Shown: positions 16,035-25,236 of the stretch, piece after piece
Layout: the number at the start of each line of letters is the position of its first letter
How positions within the stretch are numbered: the stretch's first letter is position 1
Notes under the pieces: model-generated
Seen by the model: only the letters and a program-made list of their open reading frames with translations
What the model was told of the DNA's origin: nothing
The model's database searches: none
Program-made: the position numbers and the translations under genes
From: an uncultured Clostridia bacterium
GTDB lineage: Bacteria > Bacillota > Clostridia > Oscillospirales > Oscillospiraceae
Assembly: GCA_946061515.1 (NCBI GenBank)
Contig: CAMGRL010000010.1
Location: 1 to 58,939, forward strand
DNA: 58,939 nucleotides
Direction: 5' to 3'

Positions 16035-16060
16035 CAAGGCGGCGCGTTTGCGCCGCCTTG
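16035..16060. terminator. Terminator between convergent operons
   Basis: CAAGGCGGCGC and its exact complement surround GTTT. T-rich sequence follows on the plus strand, and the stem may also serve metG from the other side. Confidence 0.82.
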
Positions 16061-16078
16061 TTGATCTTTATATTCTTT

Positions 16079-18028
16079 TCAGCAGAGCTGGCTGCCGGCG
16101 GGGACGCTGTCGTCCAGCATGATGAGGTGCAGCTCTTCTTCACCGTTCACCTCGCGGACGGCGGAGAGCAGCATGCCGTTGGACATCTGGCCCATCATCT
16201 TTCTGGGGGGCAGGTTCAGAATGGCCACCACGGTCTTGCCCACCAGCTCCTCCGGCTCATAGAACTTGTGGATGCCGGAGAGGATCTGCCTGGGGGTGCC
16301 GCTGCCGTCGTCCAGGGTGAACTTCAGCAGCTTTTCGGACTTTTTCACCGCCTCGCAGGTCAGAACCTTGCAGACCCGCATATCGCACTTGGCAAACTCG
16401 TCGATCGTCACATCGGGCAGGACGGGCTTGGCCTTGGGTGCGTCGTTGGCGTGCTCCCGCTTCTCCAGCTCCTCCAGGGCCTTGGCCATGTCGATGCGGG
16501 GGAAGAGGGTCTCGCCCTTATGAACGGAGACGTCCGCGGGCAGAACGCCGTATTCGCCGGTCTTTTCCCAGGTGACTGCCTCGCCGGCAGCGCCGATCTG
16601 GGCAAAGGCCTTTTCGCAGCTCTGGGGGATGAAGGGGGTCAGCATGACCAGCGCGACCCGCAGAGCCTCCAGCAGATTGTACATGACCGTGGCCAGACGG
16701 GGCTTTTTGCTCTCGTCCTTGGCCAGCACCCAGGGGGCGCACTCGTCGATGTACTTGTTGGCCCGCTGGATGAGCCTGAATACCTCTTCCAGAGCCAGAT
16801 GGAGCTGCAGGGCGTCCATCTGCTTTTCATATTTACCCTTGGTGGATTTGATCATCTCCACCAGCTCGTCGTCGATGGGGTCGGCTTCCCGGTCGGCGAT
16901 CAGGGTGCCGCCAAAGTATTTCTCCACCATGGCGGTGGTGCGGGAGACCAGGTTGCCCAGGTCGTTGGCCAGGTCGGTGTTGATGGTGCTGATCAGCAGC
17001 TCGTTGGAGAAGTTGCCGTCAGAGCCAAAGGGGAAGGTGCGCAGCAGGAAGAAGCGCAGGGCGTCCACGCCGAACATATCCGCCAGCACATAGGGGTCCA
17101 CCACATTGCCCTTGGACTTGGACATCTTGCCGCCGTCGATGACCAGCCAGCCGTGGCCGTAGACCTTCTTGGGCAGGGGCATCTCCATGCTCATCAGCAT
17201 GGCGGGCCAGATGATGGAGTGGAAGCGGACGATCTCCTTGCCCACGATGTGGACATCAGCGGGCCAGTATTTGTCGTAATCGTCGTACTTGTCGTTGAGG
17301 AAGCCCATGGCGGTGCAGTAGTTGAACAGGGCGTCCACCCACACATAGACCACATGGCCCGGGTCAAAGTCCACAGGAATACCCCAGGTGAAGCTGGTGC
17401 GGGAGACGCACAGATCCTCCAGGCCGGGCTTGATGAAGTTGTTCACCATCTCGTTGACGCGGCTGGCCGGCTCCAGGAAGGTGCCGCTCTCCAGCAGCTC
17501 CTGCACGGGCTTTGCGTACTTGGACAGGCGGAAGAAGTAGGCCTCCTCCTCCGCGTCGTGGACCTCGCGGCCGCAGTCGGGGCATTTGCCGTCCTTCAGC
17601 TGGCTCTCGGTCCAGAAGCTCTCGCAGGGGGTGCAGTATTTGCCCTTGTACGCGCCCTTATAGATATCGCCCTTGTCGTACATCTTTTTGAAGATGCGCT
17701 GGACGGCCTCCACATGGTAGTCGTCGGTGGTGCGGATGAAGCGGTCGTTGGAGATGTTCATCAGCTTCCACAGATCCAGAATGCCGCCCTCGCCGGTGAC
17801 GATATGGTCCACAAACGCCTGGGGGCTGACGCCGGCGGCCTTGGCCTTCTCCTCGATCTTCTGGCCGTGCTCGTCGGTACCGGTCAGAAACATCACATCA
17901 TAGCCGCAGAGACGCTTGTATCTGGCGATGGCGTCGGTGGCCACAGTGCAATAGGTATGGCCGATGTGCAGCTTATCCGACGGATAATAGATCGGCGTCG
18001 TGATATAAAAGGTTTTTTTCTCTTCCAT
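16079..18028 (-). CDS. metG: Methionyl-tRNA synthetase
   Basis: 649 residues; charges tRNA-Met and initiator tRNA. HIGH motif at 21-24 (KLHIGHTYC), the four-cysteine zinc knuckle (CTPCESF and CPDCGRE), the KMSKSKGN loop near residue 300, and a C-terminal EMAP-type tRNA-binding domain (DMRVCKVLTCEAVKKSEKLLKFTLD to the end). AGGAGAG precedes ATG at 18028. Last gene of the htpG-hemW-vanW-metG series, 38 bases after vanW. No T-box leader is present. Confidence 0.97.
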   Translation of the reverse strand: MEEKKTFYITTPIYYPSDKLHIGHTYCTVATDAIARYKRLCGYDVMFLTGTDEHGQKIEEKAKAAGVSPQAFVDHIVTGEGGILDLWKLMNISNDRFIRTTDDYHVEAVQRIFKKMYDKGDIYKGAYKGKYCTPCESFWTESQLKDGKCPDCGREVHDAEEEAYFFRLSKYAKPVQELLESGTFLEPASRVNEMVNNFIKPGLEDLCVSRTSFTWGIPVDFDPGHVVYVWVDALFNYCTAMGFLNDKYDDYDKYWPADVHIVGKEIVRFHSIIWPAMLMSMEMPLPKKVYGHGWLVIDGGKMSKSKGNVVDPYVLADMFGVDALRFFLLRTFPFGSDGNFSNELLISTINTDLANDLGNLVSRTTAMVEKYFGGTLIADREADPIDDELVEMIKSTKGKYEKQMDALQLHLALEEVFRLIQRANKYIDECAPWVLAKDESKKPRLATVMYNLLEALRVALVMLTPFIPQSCEKAFAQIGAAGEAVTWEKTGEYGVLPADVSVHKGETLFPRIDMAKALEELEKREHANDAPKAKPVLPDVTIDEFAKCDMRVCKVLTCEAVKKSEKLLKFTLDDGSGTPRQILSGIHKFYEPEELVGKTVVAILNLPPRKMMGQMSNGMLLSAVREVNGEEELHLIMLDDSVPAGSQLC

Positions 18029-18066
18029 GCTCTTCTCTCCTAAAACTCTTAAAATAGAAAACTGTA

Positions 18067-19866
18067 TTAACCGTCGACGATGATGATATCATCGCCTCCG
18101 CCGCCTTCACCGCCGCTGCCGGTGTCTCCGCCGCTGCCGCTGTCTCCGCCGGTGCCGGTATCTCCACCGCTGCCGCTGTCTCCGCCGCTGCCGGGATCTC
18201 CGCCGGTGCCGGTATCACCGCCCTCGCCGGGAGGCGTGACATTCTCCGGCCACTTGATGTCCTCCGCGTGGAGATCGTAGTGGCTGGAGGCCTCGTCGAT
18301 GACTTCCAGCAGATTGCCGTCCTTGTCGTAAACATACCGGTAGGAGAAGGCTCCCCAGCCAACCTGCACGTCGGTGTAGGTGCTGTCGTAGACAGGCCAC
18401 CAGGCCGACTCAGGTACTACATAGGTGCCGTCGATGTTGCTGCCCCAGATCTCGATGGTCAGGGCCTTGGTCTCGTGGTCCGTATAGGCCACGATCTTCA
18501 CCGGGTAATCCCGGTTATTTTTGAACTTGAAGTCCGGGCCGGGCCAGCTGACCGTGGCGTCCAGGCCCTTGTTCATATAGCCCACGGCGAACATGTGGCA
18601 GGTACGCTCCACAGTCTCCAGGTTCGCCGCCAGGGTGGCGCAGTACAGGGTGGAGGACACCTGGCAGATACCGCCGCCCAGCTCCTGGACCACCTGGCCG
18701 TCGTTATAGGCCGCGGCGGCCTTGAAGCCGGCCTCCTCCGTGCGCTGGCCCACATAACCGTTATAGGAGAACTCGTCTCCCGGCATGAGGACCAGGCCAT
18801 TGAGCTTGCTCACCACCAGGTCGATATTGTTGATGCGGTTTTCCGTGCTGCCGTAGAAATAGGTGGTGGTAGCGCCCAGCTTGTCCCGGAACAGCAGTTC
18901 CTTCAGGCTCTCTTCCGTGATCTCCGGGATGGTCAGTTCCACCGGGATCTCCACCTTTTCATTCAGCTTTGCAGCCTTCCAGAGCTGCTCCGCTTCCTTC
19001 ACGTCAAATTCCACGCCGTCCACTTCGGGGACGATGCCGCCCGTCTCTTTGTCGTAGTAGGCGTCCTCCGGGCTGGCGGACAGCTGCTCATACAGGGCCT
19101 GGAAGTCGGGCATTTCCACCTCGGTCTCCGGCATGGCGTAGCTCAGTTCAGTCTCTTTGTCCAGCAAAGCCTGGGCGACCTGCTTATACAGCTCTCCGGC
19201 GTCTATCTGCAGCTGACCGGCGCCCTTGACCAGCACCAGCAGCGAATTATCCTTGTCGATCTCATAGCCGGCATACGCGGCCATATTTTTATTGTATCTT
19301 GCCACGCCGAAGTTGACCAGCTTGGCGATATGGCTCTCGTTGAGCGTGGGCTGGATCAGGCTCACATCCTCGGGCTTGAGCAGGCCGCCGATGTAAGTAA
19401 ACAGATTTTCCAGCCAGTTTCCGTCATGGCCGTAGCGATAGGCCGCTTCCGCAGCCCGCTCGGCGGTGATATTGGCCCCCGCCTTGGTGTAGTCCACGCT
19501 GAAATGTACGTCCATGGGCAGGGTGACGGCTAGGGTGCCGCTGACGGACTGGTCCCACAGCTGCCGGTCCAGCTCGGCGCGGGTCTCCTCTTTGGTCATG
19601 CCGCCCACATAGATGCCGCCCACATAAACATTGGGCAGGTTTGTCTCGCTCAGGGTGATCTGCCGCCCGGCGAAAACCGCTCCGCCGGCCAGAAGGACCA
19701 GCACAGCCAGCACAACGGACAGGATGATCAGTACTTTCCTTCTTTTTTTGGGGTCCTTTGGCGCTTTCGGCACTTTGGGCTCCTTCGGAGGCTTGGGCTC
19801 TTTGGGCTTTTTCTCCCTTACCTTCTTCTCTTTAACGATCTTCTCTTTTTCCTTTTTCTCTTTCAC
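18067..19866 (-). CDS. VanW-family protein with peptidoglycan-binding domains and Gly-rich tail
   Basis: 599 residues from a GTG directly after the hemW stop. A Lys/Pro/Glu-rich cytoplasmic segment of about 44 residues (KEPKPPKEPKVPKAPKDPKK) comes first, then one membrane helix (VLIILSVVLAVLVLLAGGAVFAG). Two PG_binding_4-like regions follow, then the VanW domain with its signature PGDEFSYNGYVGQR and GGGICQVSSTLYCATL. The C-terminus is seven six-residue repeats of the form GGDxGx. VanW proteins are cell-wall associated in Gram-positives; no enzymatic activity is established. The repeat tail may span the wall. Confidence 0.92.
   Translation of the reverse strand: MKEKKEKEKIVKEKKVREKKPKEPKPPKEPKVPKAPKDPKKRRKVLIILSVVLAVLVLLAGGAVFAGRQITLSETNLPNVYVGGIYVGGMTKEETRAELDRQLWDQSVSGTLAVTLPMDVHFSVDYTKAGANITAERAAEAAYRYGHDGNWLENLFTYIGGLLKPEDVSLIQPTLNESHIAKLVNFGVARYNKNMAAYAGYEIDKDNSLLVLVKGAGQLQIDAGELYKQVAQALLDKETELSYAMPETEVEMPDFQALYEQLSASPEDAYYDKETGGIVPEVDGVEFDVKEAEQLWKAAKLNEKVEIPVELTIPEITEESLKELLFRDKLGATTTYFYGSTENRINNIDLVVSKLNGLVLMPGDEFSYNGYVGQRTEEAGFKAAAAYNDGQVVQELGGGICQVSSTLYCATLAANLETVERTCHMFAVGYMNKGLDATVSWPGPDFKFKNNRDYPVKIVAYTDHETKALTIEIWGSNIDGTYVVPESAWWPVYDSTYTDVQVGWGAFSYRYVYDKDGNLLEVIDEASSHYDLHAEDIKWPENVTPPGEGGDTGTGGDPGSGGDSGSGGDTGTGGDSGSGGDTGSGGEGGGGDDIIIVDG
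18097..18222. repeat. 18-bp tandem repeats encoding the VanW Gly/Asp/Ser/Thr tail
   Basis: Seven 18-bp units code GGDTGT, GGDPGS, GGDSGS, GGDTGT, GGDSGS, GGDTGS and GGEGGG. Copy number is likely variable by slippage. Confidence 0.88.
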
Positions 19867-21135
19867 TTACTTGTCCTCTTTCATCTGTTGCTGATACAGT
19901 TCCGCAAAAATCTCGCTTTCGCTTTTGGGAACGCTGGTCTTCTCTTCCGCCTGGAACGCATCGCGCAGCCAAGGCGTACCCTCGATCCTGCCGCTGGCCT
20001 GGGCCTCCAGCAGAATGCCGATCAGGCTGTTGGACAGCAGGAACCCGGGCACCGTAAAGTGCCAGCGGCCTTCCTCCTCCACTGCCCAGCCCTTCTGCCG
20101 GAAGGCCAGAAGGGCCTGGTAGACCGGCCGCCAGTCGCACTGACAGCGGAGCCGGTAATCCCGTTCCGAGATCCCTCTGGTTGTGCGCATGCCCAGCATT
20201 ATGTACTCCACCGCCCGCTCCAGCGGGTCAATGTTTTCATACTCGTCAATGATGCTTACCTGCCGGTCTATGCCGGAGATATATTGCTTCAGATCCCTGA
20301 TGAAGCTGTAGCGCAGGTTTCCCACGCAGGAGTGGGCCCCGGGGCCGAAGCCCATGTAGTCGTCCAGGTTCCAGTATTTCAGGTTGTGCCTGGATTCAAA
20401 GCCCGGAGCCGCGAAGTTGGAGATCTCATACTGTTTATAGCCGTACCGGCTCAGCATTTCGGCGGCATAGCAGTACATGTCCGCCTGATCGTCATCGTCC
20501 GGAAGGAGGAGGGAGCCCTTATAGTTTTGATACATCTCCGTCCCCGGCTCCAGCTTCAGCCCGTAACAGGAGATATGCTCGGGGTGCAGCTCCACCACCT
20601 TGGCCAGGGTGTCTGCCCAGTCGCTCTTGGTCTGGCTGGGCAGACCGTAGATCAGATCCACACTCACATTGTCAAAGCCGGCCTTTCTGGCGTTGAAAAC
20701 CGCCCTCTGGGCCTGCTGGAAATTGTGCCGGCGTCCGATCAGCTTCAGCAGATTGTTGTCAGACGCCTGCACACCCAGGGAGATCCGGTTCACCCCTTCC
20801 TCCCGCAGCAGCTTCAGCGCGTTGAGGCTGATGCTGTCCGGGTTGCATTCCACCGTCACCTCCGCGTCGGTGCGGACGTTGCCGTTGAGCTTCAGGGTGT
20901 TGAAAATGTCCACGATCCGGTCCGCCCCGTAAAAGCTGGGGGTGCCGCCGCCGAAATAGATGCTGTCCACCTCGTATTGCTTGATGGAAGGAGCGGACTC
21001 CTCCAGATGGTCCAGCAGCGCCTCGTGATACTCCGGCATCAGGTAGTCGCAGCCGGACAGGGAGTAGAAATCGCAGTAGCTGCACTTGCTTGCACAGAAC
21101 GGTATATGGATGTAGATTCCCAGCCGTTTTCCCAT
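19867..21135 (-). CDS. hemW: HemW-type radical SAM heme chaperone
   Basis: 422 residues. The radical SAM cluster motif is CxxxCxxCxF at residues 14-23 (FCASKCSYCDF), which separates HemW from true coproporphyrinogen oxidase HemN. SAM-binding IYFGGGTPS and the family stretch GVQASDNNLLKLIGRRH, DLIYGLPSQT and YWNLDDYMGFGPGAHS are present. HemW binds heme and delivers it to respiratory proteins; older annotations call it a CPO-like oxidase. It starts 30 bases after the htpG stop and abuts vanW. Confidence 0.93.
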   Translation of the reverse strand: MGKRLGIYIHIPFCASKCSYCDFYSLSGCDYLMPEYHEALLDHLEESAPSIKQYEVDSIYFGGGTPSFYGADRIVDIFNTLKLNGNVRTDAEVTVECNPDSISLNALKLLREEGVNRISLGVQASDNNLLKLIGRRHNFQQAQRAVFNARKAGFDNVSVDLIYGLPSQTKSDWADTLAKVVELHPEHISCYGLKLEPGTEMYQNYKGSLLLPDDDDQADMYCYAAEMLSRYGYKQYEISNFAAPGFESRHNLKYWNLDDYMGFGPGAHSCVGNLRYSFIRDLKQYISGIDRQVSIIDEYENIDPLERAVEYIMLGMRTTRGISERDYRLRCQCDWRPVYQALLAFRQKGWAVEEEGRWHFTVPGFLLSNSLIGILLEAQASGRIEGTPWLRDAFQAEEKTSVPKSESEIFAELYQQQMKEDK

Positions 21136-21165
21136 GGTTTATCTCCAGAAAGTTTAGTTATTGTC

Positions 21166-23079
21166 TCAGAACAGTTCGCTGACCTGCGCCACAAAGGCGG
21201 CGGGGTCCTCGATATCGCAGCCGGCCATCATCTCGGCCATGGTCTCCAGAATGCAGGAGAGGGTTTTGGCCTTTTCCTGGTCGCTCTCATAAGCCGCCTT
21301 CAGCGCGGCATAGGCCTTGTGCTCCGGGTTCAGCTCCAGGACCCGGTTTGCGCGGATGCTACGCATCTCCTCGCTGGGGCCGTGGCGGAAGTATTTCTCC
21401 ATCTCCAGGGTCACGCCGCCCTCGGTGGTCAGGCAGCAGGGCAGGCTGGAGAGCTTGCGGGACAGTCTGACTTTGGTCACGCTGTCGCCCAGAGACTCCT
21501 TCACAAAATCAAGTATGTCCTTATTTTCCAGGTCTCTTTCCTCGGCGGCCTTTTTTTCCTCCTCGGTCTCGAAGCCCAGATCATCGGTGACGATGTTGCA
21601 GAAGGTCTTGCCGTCCTGGTCGTGCAGGCACTCCAGCACCATCTCGTCCAGGGGGCTGGTCAGGTAGAGGATCTCATAGCCTCTGGAGCGCACCTGGTCG
21701 CACTGGGGCAGGCTCATGGCGTGCTTAAGAGAGTCGGAGCTGGCGTAGTAGATGCACTTCTGGCTCTCGGGCATGTTCTCCACATACTCCTTCAGGGTGA
21801 TCTGGCTGTCCTCAGAGGTGTAGAAGATCAGCAGGTCCCGCAGAAAGTCCTTGTATCTGCCGTACTCATCGCAGACGCCGCATTTCAGATGGACGCCGAA
21901 GTTTTTGAAAAATTCCTCGTACTTGGGCTTGTCGTCCCGCATCAGCTTTTCCAGCTCGCCCTTGATCTTCTTCTCCAGATTCTGGCCGATGATCTTCAGC
22001 TGCCGGTCATGCTGGAGAATTTCCCTGGAAATGTTCAGGGACAGGTCGGGAGAGTCCACCACGCCCTTGACGAAGTCGAAATAGCTGTGGACCAGCTTGT
22101 CGCACTTCTCCATGATCATCACGCCGTTGGAGTACAGGGTGATGCCGCCCTTGTTGTCGCCCAGGAAGGCGGACTCATTTTCCTCGCCGGGGACGAATAA
22201 CATGGCTTTATAGGACACAGTGCCCTCCGCGTTGACCCGGATCAGGGCGCAGGGGTCCTTGCGGTCGTGGTTCTTTTCTTTATAGAATGCGATGCAGTCG
22301 TCGTCCGTGACCTCGCTCTTGCTGCGCTGCCAGATGGGGACCATGCTGTTGATGGTCTCGTTTTCCGTGACCATGCGGTAGTCGTATTTGGGCTTGCCCT
22401 CGTCGTCGGTCTCGCCGTTCTCGAAGCGCTCCTGGTGCTCGATGTCCATCTTGATGGGCCAGCGCACATAGTCGGAGTATTTCTTCACCAGGGCCTTCAG
22501 CTTCCAGACCTCCAGATAGGAACCGTAGATCTCCTCCTCGGTGTCGGCCTTGATGTGCATAATGACATCGGTGCCGGGGTTTTCTCTCTCGCAGGGGGTG
22601 ACGGTATAGCCGTCTGCGCCGCTGCTCTCCCACTTCACGCCCTCGTCGCAGCCGTATTTGCGGCTGATGACCGTGACCTTGTCCGCCACCATAAAGGCGG
22701 AGTAAAAGCCCACGCCAAACTGACCGATAATGGAGATATCCTCCCCGGCCTGCTCCTTGTCCATCTCGTCCTTGAACTTGAAAGAGCCGCTCTTGGCGAT
22801 GACGCCCAGGTTGTTTTCGGCCTCCTCCATGGTCATGCCGATGCCGTTATCCCGGACGGTGATGGTGCGCGCTTCCTTGTCGACGATGATGTCGATCTTG
22901 TAATCTGACCGGTCAAGCCCTACCTTGTCATCCGTCAGGGACAGGTAGCACAGCTTGTCGATGGCGTCGGATGCGTTGGAAATGATCTCTCTGAGGAAGA
23001 TTTCCTTGTTGGTGTAGATGGAATTGATCATCAGATCAAGCAGACGCTTGGATTCCGCTTTGAACTGTTTCTTTGACAT
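21166..23079 (-). CDS. htpG: HtpG, HSP90-family chaperone
   Basis: 637 residues from ATG at 23079 (MSKKQFKAESKRLLDLMI). ATP-binding GHKL domain motifs EIFLREIISNASDAIDKL, VRDNGIGMTMEEAENNLG and GQFGVGFYSAFMVADKV are intact, as are the middle-domain arginine block NISREILQHDR and a C-terminal dimerisation domain. Cytosolic ATP-dependent chaperone. The upstream promoter at 23119-23146 looks like a housekeeping one, and no CIRCE or CtsR-type repeat is apparent in the 190-base gap. Confidence 0.96.
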   Translation of the reverse strand: MSKKQFKAESKRLLDLMINSIYTNKEIFLREIISNASDAIDKLCYLSLTDDKVGLDRSDYKIDIIVDKEARTITVRDNGIGMTMEEAENNLGVIAKSGSFKFKDEMDKEQAGEDISIIGQFGVGFYSAFMVADKVTVISRKYGCDEGVKWESSGADGYTVTPCERENPGTDVIMHIKADTEEEIYGSYLEVWKLKALVKKYSDYVRWPIKMDIEHQERFENGETDDEGKPKYDYRMVTENETINSMVPIWQRSKSEVTDDDCIAFYKEKNHDRKDPCALIRVNAEGTVSYKAMLFVPGEENESAFLGDNKGGITLYSNGVMIMEKCDKLVHSYFDFVKGVVDSPDLSLNISREILQHDRQLKIIGQNLEKKIKGELEKLMRDDKPKYEEFFKNFGVHLKCGVCDEYGRYKDFLRDLLIFYTSEDSQITLKEYVENMPESQKCIYYASSDSLKHAMSLPQCDQVRSRGYEILYLTSPLDEMVLECLHDQDGKTFCNIVTDDLGFETEEEKKAAEERDLENKDILDFVKESLGDSVTKVRLSRKLSSLPCCLTTEGGVTLEMEKYFRHGPSEEMRSIRANRVLELNPEHKAYAALKAAYESDQEKAKTLSCILETMAEMMAGCDIEDPAAFVAQVSELF

Positions 23080-23118
23080 ACCTTGTCGATGCCTCCACAT
23101 AAAAAAATATTTTGATAA

Positions 23119-23146
23119 ATTATAACACAAATATCCGTAATTTCAA
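23119..23146 (-). promoter_or_regulatory. Promoter of the htpG operon
   Basis: TTGAAA (23141-23146), 16-base spacer, TATAAT (23119-23124) on the minus strand. Confidence 0.75.
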
Positions 23147-23199
23147 CAGATGGTGTGAATCTTGATAATTATTAATTTTTGGTTTACATTTGTCCTCCA

Positions 23200-23228
23200 T
23201 TGACTTTTGTACGCGGGACTGTTAAAAT
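23200..23228 (+). promoter_or_regulatory. Promoter of the aconitase X operon with flanking dyad
   Basis: TTGACT (23200-23205), 17-base spacer, TAAAAT (23223-23228). The arms ACTGTT (23218-23223) and AACAGT (about 23236-23241) are complementary and straddle the -10 box, which would suit a repressor operator. Confidence 0.72.
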
Positions 23229-23266
23229 ATTGTTAAACAGTAAATATATTATAAAGGAGTGATTCT

Positions 23267-24547
23267 ATGCATCTGACAGACGAGCAGCAGGCGCTGCTCA
23301 ACGGCGAAAAAGGCGAGGTCATGGCAAAGATCGTGAAGACCCTGGTCATGTACGGCGACACCTTCGGCGCTGAACGCATGGTCCCCGTCACCAGCGAATA
23401 CGGCCACACGGTCATCAGCTTCGGTCTGAAGATCATGAAGCCGGTGTACGAAATCTACGACCAGATCATTGCGGCGGGCCTGCCGGTGACGCAGAAATTC
23501 ACCGCCGACCCCCGTCCCATGGGCGCTGAGATCCCCTGCTCTCTCCTGGAAAAGCTGGTGTTCAAGAAATTCATGTACACTGAGCAGGACAACTTTGAAG
23601 AGCAGCTGCGCAAGCTGGGCATCGTTGACGATGACGGCTACACCTGCACCTGCTACATGGACCAGGTGGGCAACAAGCCGGAAAAGGGCGAGGTGCTGTC
23701 CTGGGCGGAATCTTCCGCTGTGGTGTACGCCAACTCCGTTCTGGGCGCCCGCTGCAACCGCAACTCCGGCATTATCGAAGTGATGGGCTCCATCGCGGGC
23801 TTTGTGCCTGAGTTCGGCCTGCTCACCGACGAGGGGCGCAAGGCCAGCTGGATCGTGGAGGTCAAGTGCCAGCACAAGCCGGAGGCCCAGCTTTTGGGCT
23901 CCGCCATTGGTATGAAGGTCATTGAGGATGTGCCCTATGTGAAGGGCCTGGACAAATGGCTGGGCACCGAACTGAACGAGGAGACCTGCGCCTATCTGAA
24001 GGACTTCGGCGCGGCCACCGCCTCCAACGGCGCTGTGGGCCTGTACCACATTGAAAACCTGACCCCCGAGGCCAAGGAGCAGGGCGAAGCGCTGATCCGC
24101 GAGGACGCCAGGGTCTACGTCATCGACGACGCGGAGCTGGAGCGGGTCAAGGCCAATTACCCCGTGATCTGGAAAAATCCTGACGCAAAGCCGGAGCTGT
24201 GTTTTGTGGGCTGCCCCCATCTGTCCCTGCGTCAGCTTCAGGACTGGACGAAATCACTGGAGCAGGGTCTGCGGGAGACCGGTCTGGACAAGGTGACCAT
24301 ACCCACCGTGTTCACCGCCGCCCCTGCCGTGGTCAAGGAATTTGAAAAGAGCGTGGACGCCTGCAAGCTCAAGAGCTATGGCGTGGTGCTCAGCTCCATT
24401 TGCCCGCTGATGTACATGAATAACCCCCTGTGCAAGAAAAAAGCGGTTATCACCTGTTCCAACAAGCTGCGTACATACACCAGCGCCAGATATTACACGG
24501 AAGCTGAAATTCTCAGCATCATCACCGGCAAGGAGGGAAAGAAATGA
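23267..24547 (+). CDS. Aconitase X catalytic subunit (AcnX large, DUF521)
   Basis: 426 residues, AAGGAG before ATG at 23267. The AcnX signature regions are clear: LTDEQQALLNGEKGEVMAKI, YGDTFGAERMVPVTSEYGHT, SWAESSAVVYANSVLGARCNRNSG, FVGCPHLSLRQLQDW and CPLMYMNNPLCKKKAVITCSNKLR. The family dehydrates cis-3-hydroxy-L-proline in bacteria and mevalonate 5-phosphate in archaea. With no proline racemase or mevalonate gene nearby, the first is only a guess. It overlaps its small-subunit partner by four bases. Confidence 0.92.
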   Translation: MHLTDEQQALLNGEKGEVMAKIVKTLVMYGDTFGAERMVPVTSEYGHTVISFGLKIMKPVYEIYDQIIAAGLPVTQKFTADPRPMGAEIPCSLLEKLVFKKFMYTEQDNFEEQLRKLGIVDDDGYTCTCYMDQVGNKPEKGEVLSWAESSAVVYANSVLGARCNRNSGIIEVMGSIAGFVPEFGLLTDEGRKASWIVEVKCQHKPEAQLLGSAIGMKVIEDVPYVKGLDKWLGTELNEETCAYLKDFGAATASNGAVGLYHIENLTPEAKEQGEALIREDARVYVIDDAELERVKANYPVIWKNPDAKPELCFVGCPHLSLRQLQDWTKSLEQGLRETGLDKVTIPTVFTAAPAVVKEFEKSVDACKLKSYGVVLSSICPLMYMNNPLCKKKAVITCSNKLRTYTSARYYTEAEILSIITGKEGKK

Positions 24548-24984
24548 AGCAGTTCAAAGGACGCGTGATCGTTCCCGGCACCTGCACGGCGGAGGCTCTG
24601 GTGAGCCACGGCGGCTTCAACACCCTCGCCAGCTATCAGATGGCCATGATGTTCGGCGACAAGCAGGTGAAATGCGGCGACCAGAATAATGCCGACCTGT
24701 ACAAAAAGCCCATGATCGGCAAGGCGCTGTGCCTGCCCATCACCATCGGCTCCACCACCGGCGGCATGGTGCTGTATACCGTCTGCGCCATGCACAAGCA
24801 GCCGGCCTGCATGCTTTTCTCCATGCCCATCGACTCTCTGGCCGCCTCCGGCGCTATTCTGGGCGATGTGTGGACGGACAGCAAAATGCCCGTCATCGAC
24901 GGCCTGGGCCAGGAGTTTCTGGACTATGTCAAGACCGGTATGACCGTCACCGTCGGCGAGGACGGCGTGGTCACGGTGGAATGA
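24544..24984 (+). CDS. Aconitase X swivel-domain subunit (AcnX small, DUF126)
   Basis: 146 residues carrying the mobile domain that closes over the active site of the large subunit: GRVIVPGTCTAEALVSHGGFNT, then KALCLPITIGSTTGGMVLYT with the conserved Gly/Ser loop. ATG overlaps the large-subunit stop (ATGA), and the pair forms one enzyme. The terminator at 25007-25033 ends the operon. Confidence 0.92.
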   Translation: MKQFKGRVIVPGTCTAEALVSHGGFNTLASYQMAMMFGDKQVKCGDQNNADLYKKPMIGKALCLPITIGSTTGGMVLYTVCAMHKQPACMLFSMPIDSLAASGAILGDVWTDSKMPVIDGLGQEFLDYVKTGMTVTVGEDGVVTVE

Positions 24985-25006
24985 CAGCACGATAATACAG
25001 TAATAC

Positions 25007-25031
25007 AAGCGGGCAGACATTCTGCCCGCTT
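25007..25031 (+). terminator. Terminator of the aconitase X operon
   Basis: AAGCGGGCAGA and TCTGCCCGCTT form an 11-bp stem around a 3-base loop. It abuts repeat copy A on the downstream side. Confidence 0.85.
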
Positions 25032-25032
25032 T

Positions 25033-25193
25033 AGTAAACGCTGAATAAATCGCCTGCGGCGTTTCACGGAAAAATTGCGCCCTGATTTCGTCGCTTTTTC
25101 TTGCAATACACAAAGTATTCCTGCGAAAAAGTGCCATCATCAGAACGCAATTTTTCTCGCGGCCCGCTCTTGCCGATTTAATCATCGTTTACT
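25033..25193 (+). repeat. 161-bp inverted-repeat element, copy A
   Basis: Begins AGTAAACGCTGAATAAATCG and ends with the near-complement CGATTTAATCATCGTTTACT. Internal arms AAAAATTGCG/CGCAATTTTT and CTTTTTC/GAAAAAG let the whole element fold as one long imperfect hairpin. Copies of exactly the same length lie at 48745-48905 (inverted) and 50026-50186. The right end of this copy merges into the -35 box of tRNA-Leu. Confidence 0.9.
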
Positions 25194-25221
25194 TGACACT
25201 TTCCCCTACCGGTGGTAAATT
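25193..25221 (+). promoter_or_regulatory. Promoter of tRNA-Leu
   Basis: TTGACA (25193-25198), 17-base spacer, TAAATT (25216-25221). The first T of the -35 box is the last base of the repeat element. Confidence 0.72.
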
Positions 25222-25236
25222 ATATGCGTTATAAGC

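Noticed and set aside
19867-21135. Oxygen-independent coproporphyrinogen oxidase HemN
   Set aside because: The cluster motif is CxxxCxxCxF and the length and other motifs are those of HemW.
16058-22200. Long plus-strand open frames opposite metG, vanW, hemW and htpG
   Set aside because: Same reason: low-complexity shadow translations opposite clearly conserved proteins.
24924-25185. Short minus-strand reading frame beginning MIKSAR inside the 161-bp repeat, also present in copy C
   Set aside because: In copy B the frame stops after about 36 codons, changes between copies follow the hairpin pairing instead of protein conservation, and there is no ribosome-binding site. It is more likely structural DNA or RNA.
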